Positions 43,759-53,041 of a stretch of DNA of 64,000 nt are shown here, piece after piece. The position numbers were made by a program, and so were the translations under genes. This DNA is from Echinicola jeungdonensis (GTDB lineage Bacteria; Bacteroidota; Bacteroidia; Cytophagales; Cyclobacteriaceae), in NCBI RefSeq assembly GCF_030409905.1, contig NZ_JAUFQT010000002.1, forward strand, positions 868,001-932,000, written 5' to 3'. Position 1 is the first letter of the stretch. Every line of letters begins with the position of its first letter. Below the pieces are notes generated by a model that made no database searches, was not told the DNA's origin, and worked only from the letters and a program-made list of their open reading frames with translations.

Positions 43759-45486
43759 ATGAATGCCACCGACTGCCAATCTACCGTATCCGAAATTTTA
43801 GAGGATTATTCCATTTACATGGAGGCATTTAAGGAACACACCAAATTGGCCCCCATTTATTTTAGGGAAAGAGACTGGGATGGGGTCCAGCTTAATCACC
43901 GGCAAAGGTTAAGACTGTACAAGGACAAGGTCAATGACCTGGTTTTTAGGTTGAAATCCATTTTTGGAGAATCCATTAAGAACCATGATTTTTGGTTTGA
44001 GGTCAAACAGCAATTTTCCCAGGTAATAGCTGATAGGAAAGATAAGGAGCTTGCCGAATCTTTTTTTAATTCGGTCATTCGGAAAACCGTTTCAGGTTTG
44101 TCCATTGACGAGGATTTGATGTTTGTCCATGAAGGCTATGACTCTTGTGATATCCATCCTCAGGAACCCCTATTTTATAATTACCCTTCCCAATGGGGGC
44201 TGCAAAAAATCATTAGAAAGATCATTGAAGATTTTGATTTTAAGGCCCCCTATTACCAAAAAGAAAAAGACATTCAATTTTTGGTAAGGAGTGTGCGGGA
44301 AATAATTCTTTCCCGGTATACCATTGATGAGAATACAACTACACAAGTCTTAAAACAGGTTTTTTACCGGCAAAAAGCCGCATACCTTATTGGAAGGACA
44401 TATTTGGGAGGAAAATGGATGCCTTTTATCATCCCATTTATGCATGGACCCAAAGGGATATACGTGGACACCTTGATTTTCGATCCCAACCTGATGAGTG
44501 CCATATTCAGCTATACCCGTTCTTATTTTATGGTGGAAATCGAAATTCCATCCCAAATTGTGGCTTTTTTAAACTCCGTGATTACCCACAAAAAAGTTTA
44601 TGAACTTTATAATGCCATTGGTTTTAATAAACATGGCAAAACAGAGTTTTACAGGGATTTTCTCAACCATCTTAAAATTAGCGATGACAAATTTGTTCCT
44701 GCACCCGGGATTAAAGGAATGGTCATGACCGTATTCACTCTACCTTCTTATAATATTGTCTTTAAAGTCATCAAAGATAATTTTGACCCGCCCAAAAACA
44801 TGACTCGACAGGAGGTTAAAAGCAAATACAAACTGGTATCCCTTCATGACCGGGTGGGAAGAATGGCAGACACTCATGAATTTGAATATTTTCGCTTTCC
44901 ACTTGACAGGATCCATCCAGACCTGATGCAGGAATTAAAAAACACCGCCAATAGCCTTATTGAAATCGATGGAGACACCTTGATTATAAAACACCTTTAT
45001 ACGGAAAGGAGGCTGACCCCACTGAATATGTATCTGGAAACTTGTGATGAGGAGGATGCAAAACTTGCTGTGGAAGAATATGGGAATGCTATTTTACAAT
45101 TGGCCAAGGCCAATATTTTCCCGGGTGATATGATGACTAAAAACTTTGGAGTGACCCGGCAAAAGCGGGTTATCTTTTATGATTATGATGAGATTGAATT
45201 CCTTACCAATATGAATTTCCGGGAAAAACCAGTACCTCAGACATATGAACAAATTTATGCTTCGGAACCTTGGTATGAAATTTCAAAAAATGATGTTTTT
45301 CCTGAGGACTTTAAACGGTTTATGATTGGGAGACCGGATGTAAAACCCTATTTCTTTGAATTCCATAAAAATCTATTTGATCCCGGCCACTGGAAGGAAA
45401 TCCAAAAAAGAATCGAAGCAGGGGAATTGATCCATGCTTTCCCCTATCCAGAATATATGCGGTTCAGACCAGACCTTGAGGTTTAA
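43759..45486 (+). CDS. aceK: Isocitrate dehydrogenase kinase/phosphatase
   Basis: 575 residues, the usual size. The N-terminal regulatory domain (FKEHTKLAPIYFRERDWDGV) is followed by the kinase-like domain: GIKGMVMTVFTLPSYNIVFK carries the P-loop-like segment and Lys, DRVGRMADTHEFEYFRFP is family-specific, and FPGDMMTKNFGVTRQKRVIF plus DYDEIEFL give the catalytic and metal-binding Asp residues. AceK switches isocitrate dehydrogenase off and on to divert carbon into the glyoxylate shunt. No aceA, aceB or icd lies nearby. Confidence 0.93.
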   Translation: MNATDCQSTVSEILEDYSIYMEAFKEHTKLAPIYFRERDWDGVQLNHRQRLRLYKDKVNDLVFRLKSIFGESIKNHDFWFEVKQQFSQVIADRKDKELAESFFNSVIRKTVSGLSIDEDLMFVHEGYDSCDIHPQEPLFYNYPSQWGLQKIIRKIIEDFDFKAPYYQKEKDIQFLVRSVREIILSRYTIDENTTTQVLKQVFYRQKAAYLIGRTYLGGKWMPFIIPFMHGPKGIYVDTLIFDPNLMSAIFSYTRSYFMVEIEIPSQIVAFLNSVITHKKVYELYNAIGFNKHGKTEFYRDFLNHLKISDDKFVPAPGIKGMVMTVFTLPSYNIVFKVIKDNFDPPKNMTRQEVKSKYKLVSLHDRVGRMADTHEFEYFRFPLDRIHPDLMQELKNTANSLIEIDGDTLIIKHLYTERRLTPLNMYLETCDEEDAKLAVEEYGNAILQLAKANIFPGDMMTKNFGVTRQKRVIFYDYDEIEFLTNMNFREKPVPQTYEQIYASEPWYEISKNDVFPEDFKRFMIGRPDVKPYFFEFHKNLFDPGHWKEIQKRIEAGELIHAFPYPEYMRFRPDLEV

Positions 45487-45768
45487 CATTTGCCCCAAAG
45501 CTTATGCTGCAATGCAACGATCAAAAATAGTTTTTATTGCATATCTATTGAAAATCCAAATCTTTTATTTCACCACCTTATTTTAAAGGCTTGTTAATTT
45601 TGATTTAACAGTCTAATTAATTAATATTCAATAGGATAACAAAAAACACAGGCTAGGTTTCTCCTACAAATTTAGGTTATCCCCAAAAAACCCACCACAG
45701 TAAAAAGAATTAACCCTGGGCAATATACCAGGAACAAAAGGTCAGTTTATCTTAAAAATATTATAGCC

Positions 45769-46437
45769 ATGAAGAAAGCACAGGTATGTATCTTATTGGT
45801 CCTATTTCTTAGTACGGCTTGTTTTTCCTCCAAGGACTTTATTGCCGAATATGATTATGACTATAGGGGGAATTTTAAAAAATACAAAACATTCGCATTT
45901 ATGGAAGATACTGGTACCGACAGTATTAAACAAATCCCCATAATAGACAGAACGATCACCTCCCGTTTAAACTCTCAAGGTTTTAGGCACCAAGAAACCA
46001 AACCTGACATCCTCATATATTATAAATTATTTCTAAGTCAAATAAAATACCGCGGATATATCCAACCTGAATTTGACAATTGGTTGACTACCCGGGGGGT
46101 AGAAATCCTGACAGAAGCCCAATTGAGGGAAAAAGAAGAGAAGGAAAGAAAAGAAAGGCTAGCTTTGCTAGAGGAGGAAAAGAATAAAAATGACGAGGAG
46201 GAAGAAGAAGAGGAAGAAGAAAGAAAAGTGGGTGAAGATTATGAAAACATCAAATACTATGAAAACGAGGGGATGTTAATCATTTATGTCATTGATTATA
46301 AGAAAAACAAAACTATCTGGCAGGGTTATACCTCGGCTAATTTCGACATTCATTCACCCAGTATCAATTTAGACCTTACCAGGGCCACTTATAAGGTTAT
46401 GAATCAATTTAAATTGGTTACAAGATTCCATAATTAA
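45769..46437 (+). CDS. DUF4136-type lipoprotein with acidic low-complexity insertion
   Basis: 222 residues. Lipobox LSTAC near residue 18. The N-terminal DYDYRGNFKKYKTFAFMED and the C-terminal IIYVIDYKKNKTIWQGYTSA match DUF4136 as I know it. Between them, about residues 110-160, is a charged stretch of Glu and Lys with a run of nine Glu in a row encoded by GAG/GAA codons, which looks like a microsatellite expansion. Envelope-anchored; function of the domain unknown. Its stop overlaps the stop of the convergent CHAD gene. Confidence 0.75.
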   Translation: MKKAQVCILLVLFLSTACFSSKDFIAEYDYDYRGNFKKYKTFAFMEDTGTDSIKQIPIIDRTITSRLNSQGFRHQETKPDILIYYKLFLSQIKYRGYIQPEFDNWLTTRGVEILTEAQLREKEEKERKERLALLEEEKNKNDEEEEEEEEERKVGEDYENIKYYENEGMLIIYVIDYKKNKTIWQGYTSANFDIHSPSINLDLTRATYKVMNQFKLVTRFHN

Positions 46438-47348
46438 CCATTGCAATTCACCTCTTCTTGGTAAACTTTCCAGTAGTTTTCAAGCCGGTTGAGAAGCTGA
46501 TCTGTATCTTCGGAATAACACCTTTTACCCTGAAGGATGGCCTTTACCCTTATTTCCTTTTGTGCCTGATGCAGTTGGTTATAAAACCATTCCTCTTCCG
46601 CCTTTGAGGGGAAAACCATTTCATCTTCTTTAATGAACCATTCCAAAAGGGCCAAGTCATGATCCAAACCTAATAAATCCGTTAAATCATGGATTTCATT
46701 GCTCCAGGCATCCATAAAATCTGGCCATAGAGGCTTTAACATCAATAATTGATATTGCAAATATTTTGCCCTTTTCCTCCATTCATGAAAATCGGTTGAC
46801 CTTCTGGAACTTCTGGCTTTATTACTTGCCTTCATTCCTCTTTTATAAACCTTTTTAATTCCCTTTCCAATGGTTTTAAACCCTTTAATTTTGACAGGCC
46901 AAGAATTGATTTCCTTTTGTTTTTTTTCAAGGCTTTCCCGGAGGCGATCCAAAGTATGGTCTTTTTTTAAAACTTCTTCTTCCAATGCTTCCCGTCTCTC
47001 CACAATTCCCATCAAAAGAGAATTAAAAGTTGGTTGATGTTTTATCTGGGTATTGCTTTCCTCTAGTTTGGCTAAGGCTTCCTGGATAGAAGAATAATCC
47101 CTGATTTTTGAGATTAATCTTCCCTGATCCCTAAAAAACACATTTTCCTTTTTATAGTATTTGATATCAGATCGAACCAATCTCAGGGCAGCACGGACTT
47201 TTTTAAACACCTTTCTTACCTCATGAATGGCATCATGCCTATCCTCATTTTCCTTCAATTGCTTAATGGCATAATCCACCTGTTCAAGGATAATTCTTTT
47301 CCAACCCTGCTCAAAAGGTTCTGCTATATTTATGCTCATTTCCATCAC
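46434..47348 (-). CDS. CHAD domain protein
   Basis: 304 residues, all-helical, rich in Lys, Arg and conserved His: DRHDAIHEVRKVFKKVRAAL is the N-terminal half signature and STDFHEWRKRAKYLQYQLLM the second half. CHAD domains bind polyphosphate through these basic and His residues. There is no fused CYTH/triphosphatase domain and none lies beside it. Cytoplasmic. A longer-range regulatory or storage role with polyphosphate is inferred from the family. Confidence 0.88.
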   Translation of the reverse strand: MMEMSINIAEPFEQGWKRIILEQVDYAIKQLKENEDRHDAIHEVRKVFKKVRAALRLVRSDIKYYKKENVFFRDQGRLISKIRDYSSIQEALAKLEESNTQIKHQPTFNSLLMGIVERREALEEEVLKKDHTLDRLRESLEKKQKEINSWPVKIKGFKTIGKGIKKVYKRGMKASNKARSSRRSTDFHEWRKRAKYLQYQLLMLKPLWPDFMDAWSNEIHDLTDLLGLDHDLALLEWFIKEDEMVFPSKAEEEWFYNQLHQAQKEIRVKAILQGKRCYSEDTDQLLNRLENYWKVYQEEVNCNG

Positions 47349-47515
47349 AAACCAATATTGGATATATTATATTCAACGCACTACTTTATCCTTTGTTTTC
47401 AAGTTATTAACCCTTAAAAGCACAAAAAGAACCTTTTGGTTATTTCGGTCTGACCATGCCAGTGATTTCGGTCAAACCGTGCCACTAAGAAAGATCATTT
47501 AAAGTAGGTTAATTT

Positions 47516-48253
47516 TTATTCATTTTTCAAGATTCCCTTTCTCAAAGATTCCCCTTTGAGGTCTATTCTATGGGAAGAGTTTACCAGTCTGTCCAGTATG
47601 GCATCTGCGATGGTTCCTTCCCCAATGATATCGTACCAGGTGGATACTGGCAATTGGGAGGATACAAGGGTTGATTTTTCGGTAAACCTGTCATCAATGA
47701 TGTCCAATACTATTTCCCTTGCCGTTGCATCAAAAGCCTGCAGCCCAAAGTCGTCGAGTATGAGCAGGTCGGTGTTCTGGAGTTTCCTCAGTTCCCTGAG
47801 GTAGGTTCCGTCGGCTTTGGAGAGCTTGAGTTTTGACAGCAGCCTTGAGGTGCTGCTGTATACTGTCCTGTACCCCATCAGGCATGCCTGGTTTCCCAGG
47901 GCCTGTACCAGATAGCTTTTCCCTACCCCCGAAGGTCCGGTAATGATAATGTTTTCTTTTTTGTCCACGAAGCCAAGCCCTGCAAGCCTGGTGAACATAT
48001 TCTTGTCAAGGTTCCTGCTATGGCTGTAATCGATGTCGGCAACGGATGCTTTCTGTTTGAAAGCGGCCTTTTTGATCAACCGGGCCATTTTCTTGTTCTG
48101 CCGGTCTTCCCATTCGTGGTCTGCCAGTAGGGCGATGTATTCATCGGCGGTAAAGTCGGCGAACCTGTTGCTGCCAATGTGTTGATGATGGAGCTCTGCC
48201 ATGGCACTGAGCCTCATCTGCCTGAGTTTTTCTACTGTCTGGTTACTGTTCAT
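47516..48253 (-). CDS. istB: IS21-family helper ATPase IstB
   Basis: 245-residue AAA+ ATPase, DnaC-like: Walker A ITGPSGVGKSYLVQALG, Walker B DLLILDDFGLQ, and the sensor region VSSQLPVSTWYDIIGEGTIA. It assembles on target DNA and activates IstA. It starts 11 nt after istA, typical for the family. Intact. Confidence 0.94.
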   Translation of the reverse strand: MNSNQTVEKLRQMRLSAMAELHHQHIGSNRFADFTADEYIALLADHEWEDRQNKKMARLIKKAAFKQKASVADIDYSHSRNLDKNMFTRLAGLGFVDKKENIIITGPSGVGKSYLVQALGNQACLMGYRTVYSSTSRLLSKLKLSKADGTYLRELRKLQNTDLLILDDFGLQAFDATAREIVLDIIDDRFTEKSTLVSSQLPVSTWYDIIGEGTIADAILDRLVNSSHRIDLKGESLRKGILKNE

Positions 48254-48264
48254 AATTGTTTTGT

Positions 48265-49812
48265 TTATTGGTAAGTGGATGCACCCCTGATGTTTTCGTG
48301 GTCGGGAATATGGGATTCTTTTTTGTCCAGCTCTTCCGGGGTGACCTTGTCCAGGTTGTTTTCAAGTATGTTCCTGATCCTGCGGTAGGATATTGCCTTG
48401 GCATATATGGCCCTGCCACATGCGGAGTCCAGTCTTTCCCTGCCATAAAGCTTTGCAAGCTTTATGATACCCTGTGCCCTTTTGTAGGCCGTTTCCGGGT
48501 AATCTGATTCGATAAAAAGTTCACTGATACATGTGGCCACATTGGAGCCCAAGGGAGCTGCCTGCTTCTTGAAGTAGTCCGGGCTCCAGTCGAGGTATTT
48601 TTTGTGTGTACTGCTGAGGTGTTCCCTGTTGGTGTTGTAGCAACCCTTTGCCCCGTTCCTTTTGTGCAGGGCGATCCTTTCATGGTAATGGTAGACTTCC
48701 ACGGTGTCCCTGGTATAATGGATCTGGGTGGACTTTCCGATATACCTATACGGGACACTGTAATAGCTTTTGTCCGGGGAGAAGTAGACGTACCCTATCT
48801 TCTGGACCTTTGCCCTGGTATAGTCCTTGAGCTGGTATATGCCTGTGGGAAGCGGTTTCAGGCATTCCCTTTCCATGGACTGGAAAAGCTCCCTTCTACT
48901 GGCCTCCTTTCTCTGGAAAAGCATGTTGTTGTAGTTTTCCAACAGCCTTCTTATCTCCCGGTTCAGATCATGGATCGAAAAAAAGGTCATCTCCCGAAGG
49001 GGATAGTATATGCGCTGGTAACTCAGCTGTACCGCATTCTCGACCAGTGCTTTGTCCTGGGGGCTGTATGCCCTGGTGGGATTGATGACACAATCATAGT
49101 GCCTTGCAAAATCCTTAAGGGAACGGTTGATCTCCGGTTCATATTTACTGGCCCTGCTGACCGCCGATTTTAGGTTGTCCGATACCACGGCCCTGGGGAC
49201 ACCCCCAAAAAACCACATCATGTTGTTCATGCAATGGACAAGGTCCTCACGTTTCTGGCTCCAACATGCCTCTACATAGGTGAACAGGCTGAAGGGAAGC
49301 ACTGACACAAAGACTTCCGCCTTTTTGACTTCCCCGGTATCACGGTCCACGACTTCTATCTTTGTGCCCGCAAAATCGATGAACACCTCATGGCCTGGAA
49401 GGTGTTCAAGCTTCATGGATCCCTCTTCCCTGGGATATTTTCTATGGTAATGCTCCATGAACTGCGTATAGCTGTAAGGAGAATCCACAAGCTGCCTGTA
49501 CTCCTCGTAATGGTGCAGAAAAGTAAATCCCGGGTGGTTTCTGGCGGCTTTCCCTTGGTCAAAATAACGCATCAGGGCATCAAACCTGTCATTCTTTATG
49601 GTTGTGCGGGAAGGGAACAGCTCCCTTAATTTAACGCTGGTAAGGGACAGAACCTCATCAACTTCGTAGTCCGAGGCTGCAAGCCAGGAGATGTACTGGT
49701 TGACCGTGTTGCGGGAAATCCCCAGTACGGCACCTATTTTCCGGTTGCTGAGCCCGTCCCTGTGTAAACTGAAAATCTGCTTTATATCCATAGGATCAAG
49801 TATGTTGGCCAT
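48265..49812 (-). CDS. istA: IS21-family transposase IstA
   Basis: 515 residues. N-terminal helix-turn-helix (IKQIFSLHRDGLSNRKIGAV, GISRNTVNQYISWL), then a retroviral-type DDE core: HEVFIDFAGTKIEV (first Asp), RAVVSDNLKSAV (second Asp), SPQDKALVENAVQL (Glu). The C-terminal part is a Mu-transposase-like beta-barrel. Intact, with ATG at 49812. Confidence 0.94.
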   Translation of the reverse strand: MANILDPMDIKQIFSLHRDGLSNRKIGAVLGISRNTVNQYISWLAASDYEVDEVLSLTSVKLRELFPSRTTIKNDRFDALMRYFDQGKAARNHPGFTFLHHYEEYRQLVDSPYSYTQFMEHYHRKYPREEGSMKLEHLPGHEVFIDFAGTKIEVVDRDTGEVKKAEVFVSVLPFSLFTYVEACWSQKREDLVHCMNNMMWFFGGVPRAVVSDNLKSAVSRASKYEPEINRSLKDFARHYDCVINPTRAYSPQDKALVENAVQLSYQRIYYPLREMTFFSIHDLNREIRRLLENYNNMLFQRKEASRRELFQSMERECLKPLPTGIYQLKDYTRAKVQKIGYVYFSPDKSYYSVPYRYIGKSTQIHYTRDTVEVYHYHERIALHKRNGAKGCYNTNREHLSSTHKKYLDWSPDYFKKQAAPLGSNVATCISELFIESDYPETAYKRAQGIIKLAKLYGRERLDSACGRAIYAKAISYRRIRNILENNLDKVTPEELDKKESHIPDHENIRGASTYQ

Positions 49813-49974
49813 ATCGCTCTTTTTTACAGGCGATATAGCAGGTTAAACTTGATCTTTCAAAAGTGGCACGGTTCGAACCGAAATCTGCCCTGGAATTGGC
49901 ACGGTTTAAACCGAAAGGACTGGCACAGTTTGGCCGAAAAGGGTGGCACAAATCAAACCGTTATATCCACCTTT

Positions 49975-50359
49975 TTTCAAATTGATTTTCTATTTTACCA
50001 ACCCATAAAGATCATTAAAAAGGCGAAGCTTTCCCACAAAAACAAACAATACCCCACTTTCCTTTCCGGAATAAAATAAATTGCAAAAAGATTAAGATTT
50101 TTTCTTTCTGACAAACAGAAACTTAACCTTTAATTGAAAAATAATCTAAAAAAACGGCCATTAATTGGGCGGTTTAGTTTGTTAAAATGAAGAATATTCA
50201 TTTATATTTGCATCGCTCAAGGGGATAAAATGAGCTACATTTTGAAGCATTAAGCAAAAGGCTTAATTTTATCTTTGAGAACAAAATAAATATTTCACTG
50301 AATGGCTTTAACCATACGCCACGGCAAATAAACCGTCGCGGGGATATTTATAAGATTAT
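49975..50359. other. Leader region upstream of tRNA-Ser
   Basis: AT-rich DNA with a good promoter (TTTG at 50178-50181, 21-nt spacer, TATATTTG at 50203-50210) about 150 nt before the tRNA. It includes a hairpin ATTAAGC (50249-50255) / GCTTAAT (50261-50267) followed by T-rich sequence, and a second TATCTTTG at 50270-50277. It may be a long tRNA leader or a separate small RNA. Confidence 0.45.
50203..50210 (+). promoter_or_regulatory. -7 promoter box upstream of tRNA-Ser
   Basis: TATATTTG fits TAnnTTTG with an upstream TTG at 50179-50181 (spacer 21 nt), one of the better Bacteroidota promoters in the window. Confidence 0.55.
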
Positions 50360-50451
50360 AGAGAGTTGGGTGAGTGGCTTAAACCAGCAGTTTGCTAAAC
50401 TGTCGTACGGATAACACCGTACCGGGGGTTCGAATCCCCCACTCTCTGCCA
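50360..50451 (+). tRNA. tRNA-Ser (anticodon GCT)
   Basis: Acceptor AGAGAGT (50360-50366) pairs with ACTCTCT (50441-50447). Anticodon loop TTGCTAA gives GCT, reading AGC/AGT. A long variable arm (GTACGG..CCGTAC) is diagnostic of class II serine tRNA. T arm GGGGGTTCGAATCCCCC. G discriminator and encoded CCA at 50449-50451. Confidence 0.95.
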
Positions 50452-50452
50452 T

Positions 50453-50493
50453 AAGGCTTGCAAACAACTAAAAACCAGTTTTTTGCAAGCCTT
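50453..50493 (+). terminator. Terminator of tRNA-Ser
   Basis: 12-bp stem AAGGCTTGCAAA (50453-50464) / TTTGCAAGCCTT (50482-50493) followed by TTT. Confidence 0.85.
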
Positions 50494-50671
50494 TTTCTTT
50501 TTCTAGTCACATATTAATCACAAAATTCATTTTTTCAGAAAATGAACAATAAAGTCTCTAAACTGACTACTTAATTTAAAATCCCCTCTTTTTATTTGAG
50601 TTAACTAACTCAATAACCAAAATTTATTTCTCCTAATTATTTAATACTTTACTAATTTCAATATTTTAGCC

Positions 50672-50875
50672 ATGCAGAATTTACTCTTCATCCTGTTACA
50701 ATCTGAAGTAATGGGTTCTATGATTTTTAACATTTTCTTATGTCTTTTAGCCTTTGTAGGTATCATTTTATTATTAAGATGGATTGGACCTTGGATGTTT
50801 AGGATTAATGAAGTTATTAAGGTTCAAAAAGAAATTTTGGAAGAATTAAAAAAATCAAATTCAAAAGGAGGTTAA
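50672..50875 (+). CDS. Small membrane protein, 67 residues
   Basis: One long or two short hydrophobic segments (about 18-40: IFNIFLCLLAFVGIILLLRW), then a basic amphipathic tail (NEVIKVQKEILEELKKSNSK). Composition and the Lys-rich helical tail look like a real small inner-membrane protein. An AGGAGG-like stretch is not present upstream. No family recognised; could be an AT-bias artefact. Confidence 0.45.
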   Translation: MQNLLFILLQSEVMGSMIFNIFLCLLAFVGIILLLRWIGPWMFRINEVIKVQKEILEELKKSNSKGG

Positions 50876-51302
50876 TATTTTTATCACCTCCAAACCACAT
50901 TCTTCCACTTACCTGCAATCACATACCAAGCTGAACTGGGAATTGATTTGTAATTTGAAATCTCATAGGTTGTATCTCCTATTCCTGCATGCTTTTAGCC
51001 ATTATCACTTTCTTCAAACAAATTCAATTCCTCTAAAATTTGATTGCATATGGTGTAAGCCCTTGTTCTCCAATAAGCAAAGCACAACGAAAACTTCTTT
51101 CTAAAACCAAACTGCATCTACAGAACTTGGATAGCCCCATTGATCTGAATAGGGTTTATAACCTTTAGCACCTGTTCATGCATCCTCAACATCTTAACCT
51201 ATCAAAAAGATTTTAACATCTATTACCTAATCAGGAACATTCAAAAACAAAAATTCAAAACATTCCAACATTCCAATTCTCCAAACCCTTTCAAACCTCC
51301 TT
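50876..51302. other. Intergenic region, 427 bp
   Basis: AT-rich spacer without an ORF, hairpin or RNA gene that I can recognise. Confidence 0.45.
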
Positions 51303-52232
51303 CTATACTTTTTTCAAAGCATCGAAAAAATCATTTATATCTTCTGGGTTTTTCACCAATAACAATGGAATTTGGTAATCATAGGAAATCAACTTTTCTG
51401 CCACACTTCCCAGCAACAATACTGAAGCTTCAGTTTGCCCTTTTGAAGCCATAATGATCAAACTAACATCACTTTGTTGGGCAAAATCAAAAATTATTTT
51501 GGCAATATTTTCACTTTTATTGACCTCATAATGCATTTCTATTTCCAGGTCGTCCAGCTTATGAATGTTTTTATACTTTTCCCAATTTTCCTTTTCATTC
51601 TGGACCATGATTTCGGAAAATTCCTCAAAAGATTTCCCTATTTTGTAATAACCGTGCGGCACTTTGACTACATTCAACCCCAATATTTTCAAATCCGGAA
51701 CCTGGTGGTTAAGCTCCTTAACAACTTCTATTATTTTATCCGTCCTTTTAGAAAAATCCACTGGGATAAGCACCTTTTTGCTGGGCAAAAGGCTTGTTTG
51801 CCCTTCTGTAACAAACAATATTGAACACTTGCTTTTTCGGGCCAATTTTTCCATCACGATCCCTGTGCCGCTTTCATGGATTTTTTTCCCGGCAATAATC
51901 AGTTCTATCAATTTCACCCTTGACCAATGCAGTAGTTGTTTCAATGGACTGCCTTCCAGCACTTCATATTGAATGTCCACATTATTGAAACTATCAGGAT
52001 ATTTATTCACTTCCTGCTTCATTTCATATTTGATAGTTTCATCGTTGGGAATCAAAAAGTCACCGTATTTTTTCTGGATATTATCAGGCAATTCCAAATC
52101 ATTGACAACATGGACAAAATAAATGGTTTTGACCTTTTTGTTCACTTTTACATAATTACTGACGTATTCAATAAGTTCATCATCCATTTCGCTTAGGTCC
52201 AAGCCAACCATTATTCTGGTAAAAAAGCTCAT
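51303..52232 (-). CDS. Universal stress protein, tandem UspA domains
   Basis: About 309 residues from the ATG at 52232 (MSFFTRIMVGLDLSEMDDEL); a start at 52280 adds 16 residues. Two Usp domains: the first begins IMVGLDLSEMD, the second KKVLIPVDFSKRTD and ends with SVAEKLISYDYQIPLLLVK. The ATP-binding GxxxxGSV-like motif appears in the second (LLLGSVAEKL). It lies downstream of the Mrp antiporter operon, 177 nt away, and could be linked to envelope or ion stress. Cytoplasmic. Confidence 0.85.
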   Translation of the reverse strand: MSFFTRIMVGLDLSEMDDELIEYVSNYVKVNKKVKTIYFVHVVNDLELPDNIQKKYGDFLIPNDETIKYEMKQEVNKYPDSFNNVDIQYEVLEGSPLKQLLHWSRVKLIELIIAGKKIHESGTGIVMEKLARKSKCSILFVTEGQTSLLPSKKVLIPVDFSKRTDKIIEVVKELNHQVPDLKILGLNVVKVPHGYYKIGKSFEEFSEIMVQNEKENWEKYKNIHKLDDLEIEMHYEVNKSENIAKIIFDFAQQSDVSLIIMASKGQTEASVLLLGSVAEKLISYDYQIPLLLVKNPEDINDFFDALKKV

Positions 52233-52408
52233 AACTTTGATCAATTTGTGATTAATAGGAAGAACAGTTTTCAGGTTCAAGATCCATCACATCCCAAATC
52301 CCGAAAATTTGAAATGTGATCCCTGAAGTTTAATTACTTATATAATATAAGAATTTTTTCTTATTCAGCTGGATTCCATTCAAGCAAATTCTTCCCCCAA
52401 ACAAACAA

Positions 52409-52768
52409 TTAATCAGCTTTCTTTTTATCCTTTTCTTTTTTTTCCAGTTCCTTGATATCATCCAAATTGGTTTTTTTCCAAAAAGGGACCTTGGTTTTAA
52501 AAGCCGCCCTGGCCACGATATGGGAAGCCAAAGGGTTGATTAAAAAGATAAACAGGAAAATGGCCGACAATTCAACAAAAATCAGAATTTGATTGTAATA
52601 AATACCCGTTCCCAAAAGGATCAGCCCTAAGCCCAGAATCGCAGCCTTGGTGCTGGCGGAGTTCCTAATATAGAAATCGGGAAAACGAATCAGTCCTATG
52701 GCAGCCAAAAGCATAAAGACCACCCCTATTAAAATCAAACCTGCACTAATTATATCTCGAATTCCCAT
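52409..52768 (-). CDS. mrpG: Mrp Na+/H+ antiporter subunit G
   Basis: 119 residues with three membrane helices: AGLILIGVVFMLLAAIGLIR, FYIRNSASTKAAILGLGLIL and a third before a Lys-rich tail (ELEKKEKDKKKAD). RFPDFYIRNSASTKA is the MnhG/MrpG signature. It is directly adjacent to mrpF with no spacer and is the last gene of the operon. Confidence 0.92.
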   Translation of the reverse strand: MGIRDIISAGLILIGVVFMLLAAIGLIRFPDFYIRNSASTKAAILGLGLILLGTGIYYNQILIFVELSAIFLFIFLINPLASHIVARAAFKTKVPFWKKTNLDDIKELEKKEKDKKKAD

Positions 52769-53041
52769 TTATTTTTTCATCTTTTCAATCAAATAATTGG
52801 CAAATACCATAGTCCCTAAAAAGGTGATCAGAGAAAGCACCAAAGCCACTTCAAGGGTGGAATCCACTCCGGAAACAATGGAATACAAAGCCAATATCCC
52901 TATTAACATGGAAGATAAAAGATCCAGGGAAATGATACGGTCCGGCAAGGTGGGGCCTATCAAAAACCGGATCATGGTCAGCATTACCCCAATAAATAAA
53001 ACCCCAATGGCCAACGTTAATAAAAGGTAATAAATGCTCAT
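52769..53041 (-). CDS. mrpF: Mrp Na+/H+ antiporter subunit F
   Basis: 90 residues, three helices, with RFLIGPTLPDRIISLDLLSS, the MnhF signature. Overlaps mrpE by 4 nt. Confidence 0.92.
   Translation of the reverse strand: MSIYYLLLTLAIGVLFIGVMLTMIRFLIGPTLPDRIISLDLLSSMLIGILALYSIVSGVDSTLEVALVLSLITFLGTMVFANYLIEKMKK

Larger units (their letters stand above)
47437..49969 (-). mobile_element. IS21-family insertion sequence, about 2.53 kb
   Basis: Left tip TGGTTATTTCGGT and the complement of the right tip TGGATATAACGGT agree in 10 of 13 positions. The flanking CCTTT at 47432-47436 and 49970-49974 is a 5-bp target duplication. Inside the tips are internal repeats of about 20 nt, like GTGGCACGGTT..AACCGAAA: two on the left (47443-47462, 47466-47485) and four on the right (49863-49963). 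Both istA and istB are intact. Confidence 0.88.

Noticed and set aside
49849..50079. 76-codon plus-strand frame at the right end of the IS21 element
   Set aside because: Runs through the terminal repeat array of the element; its protein is translated repeat.
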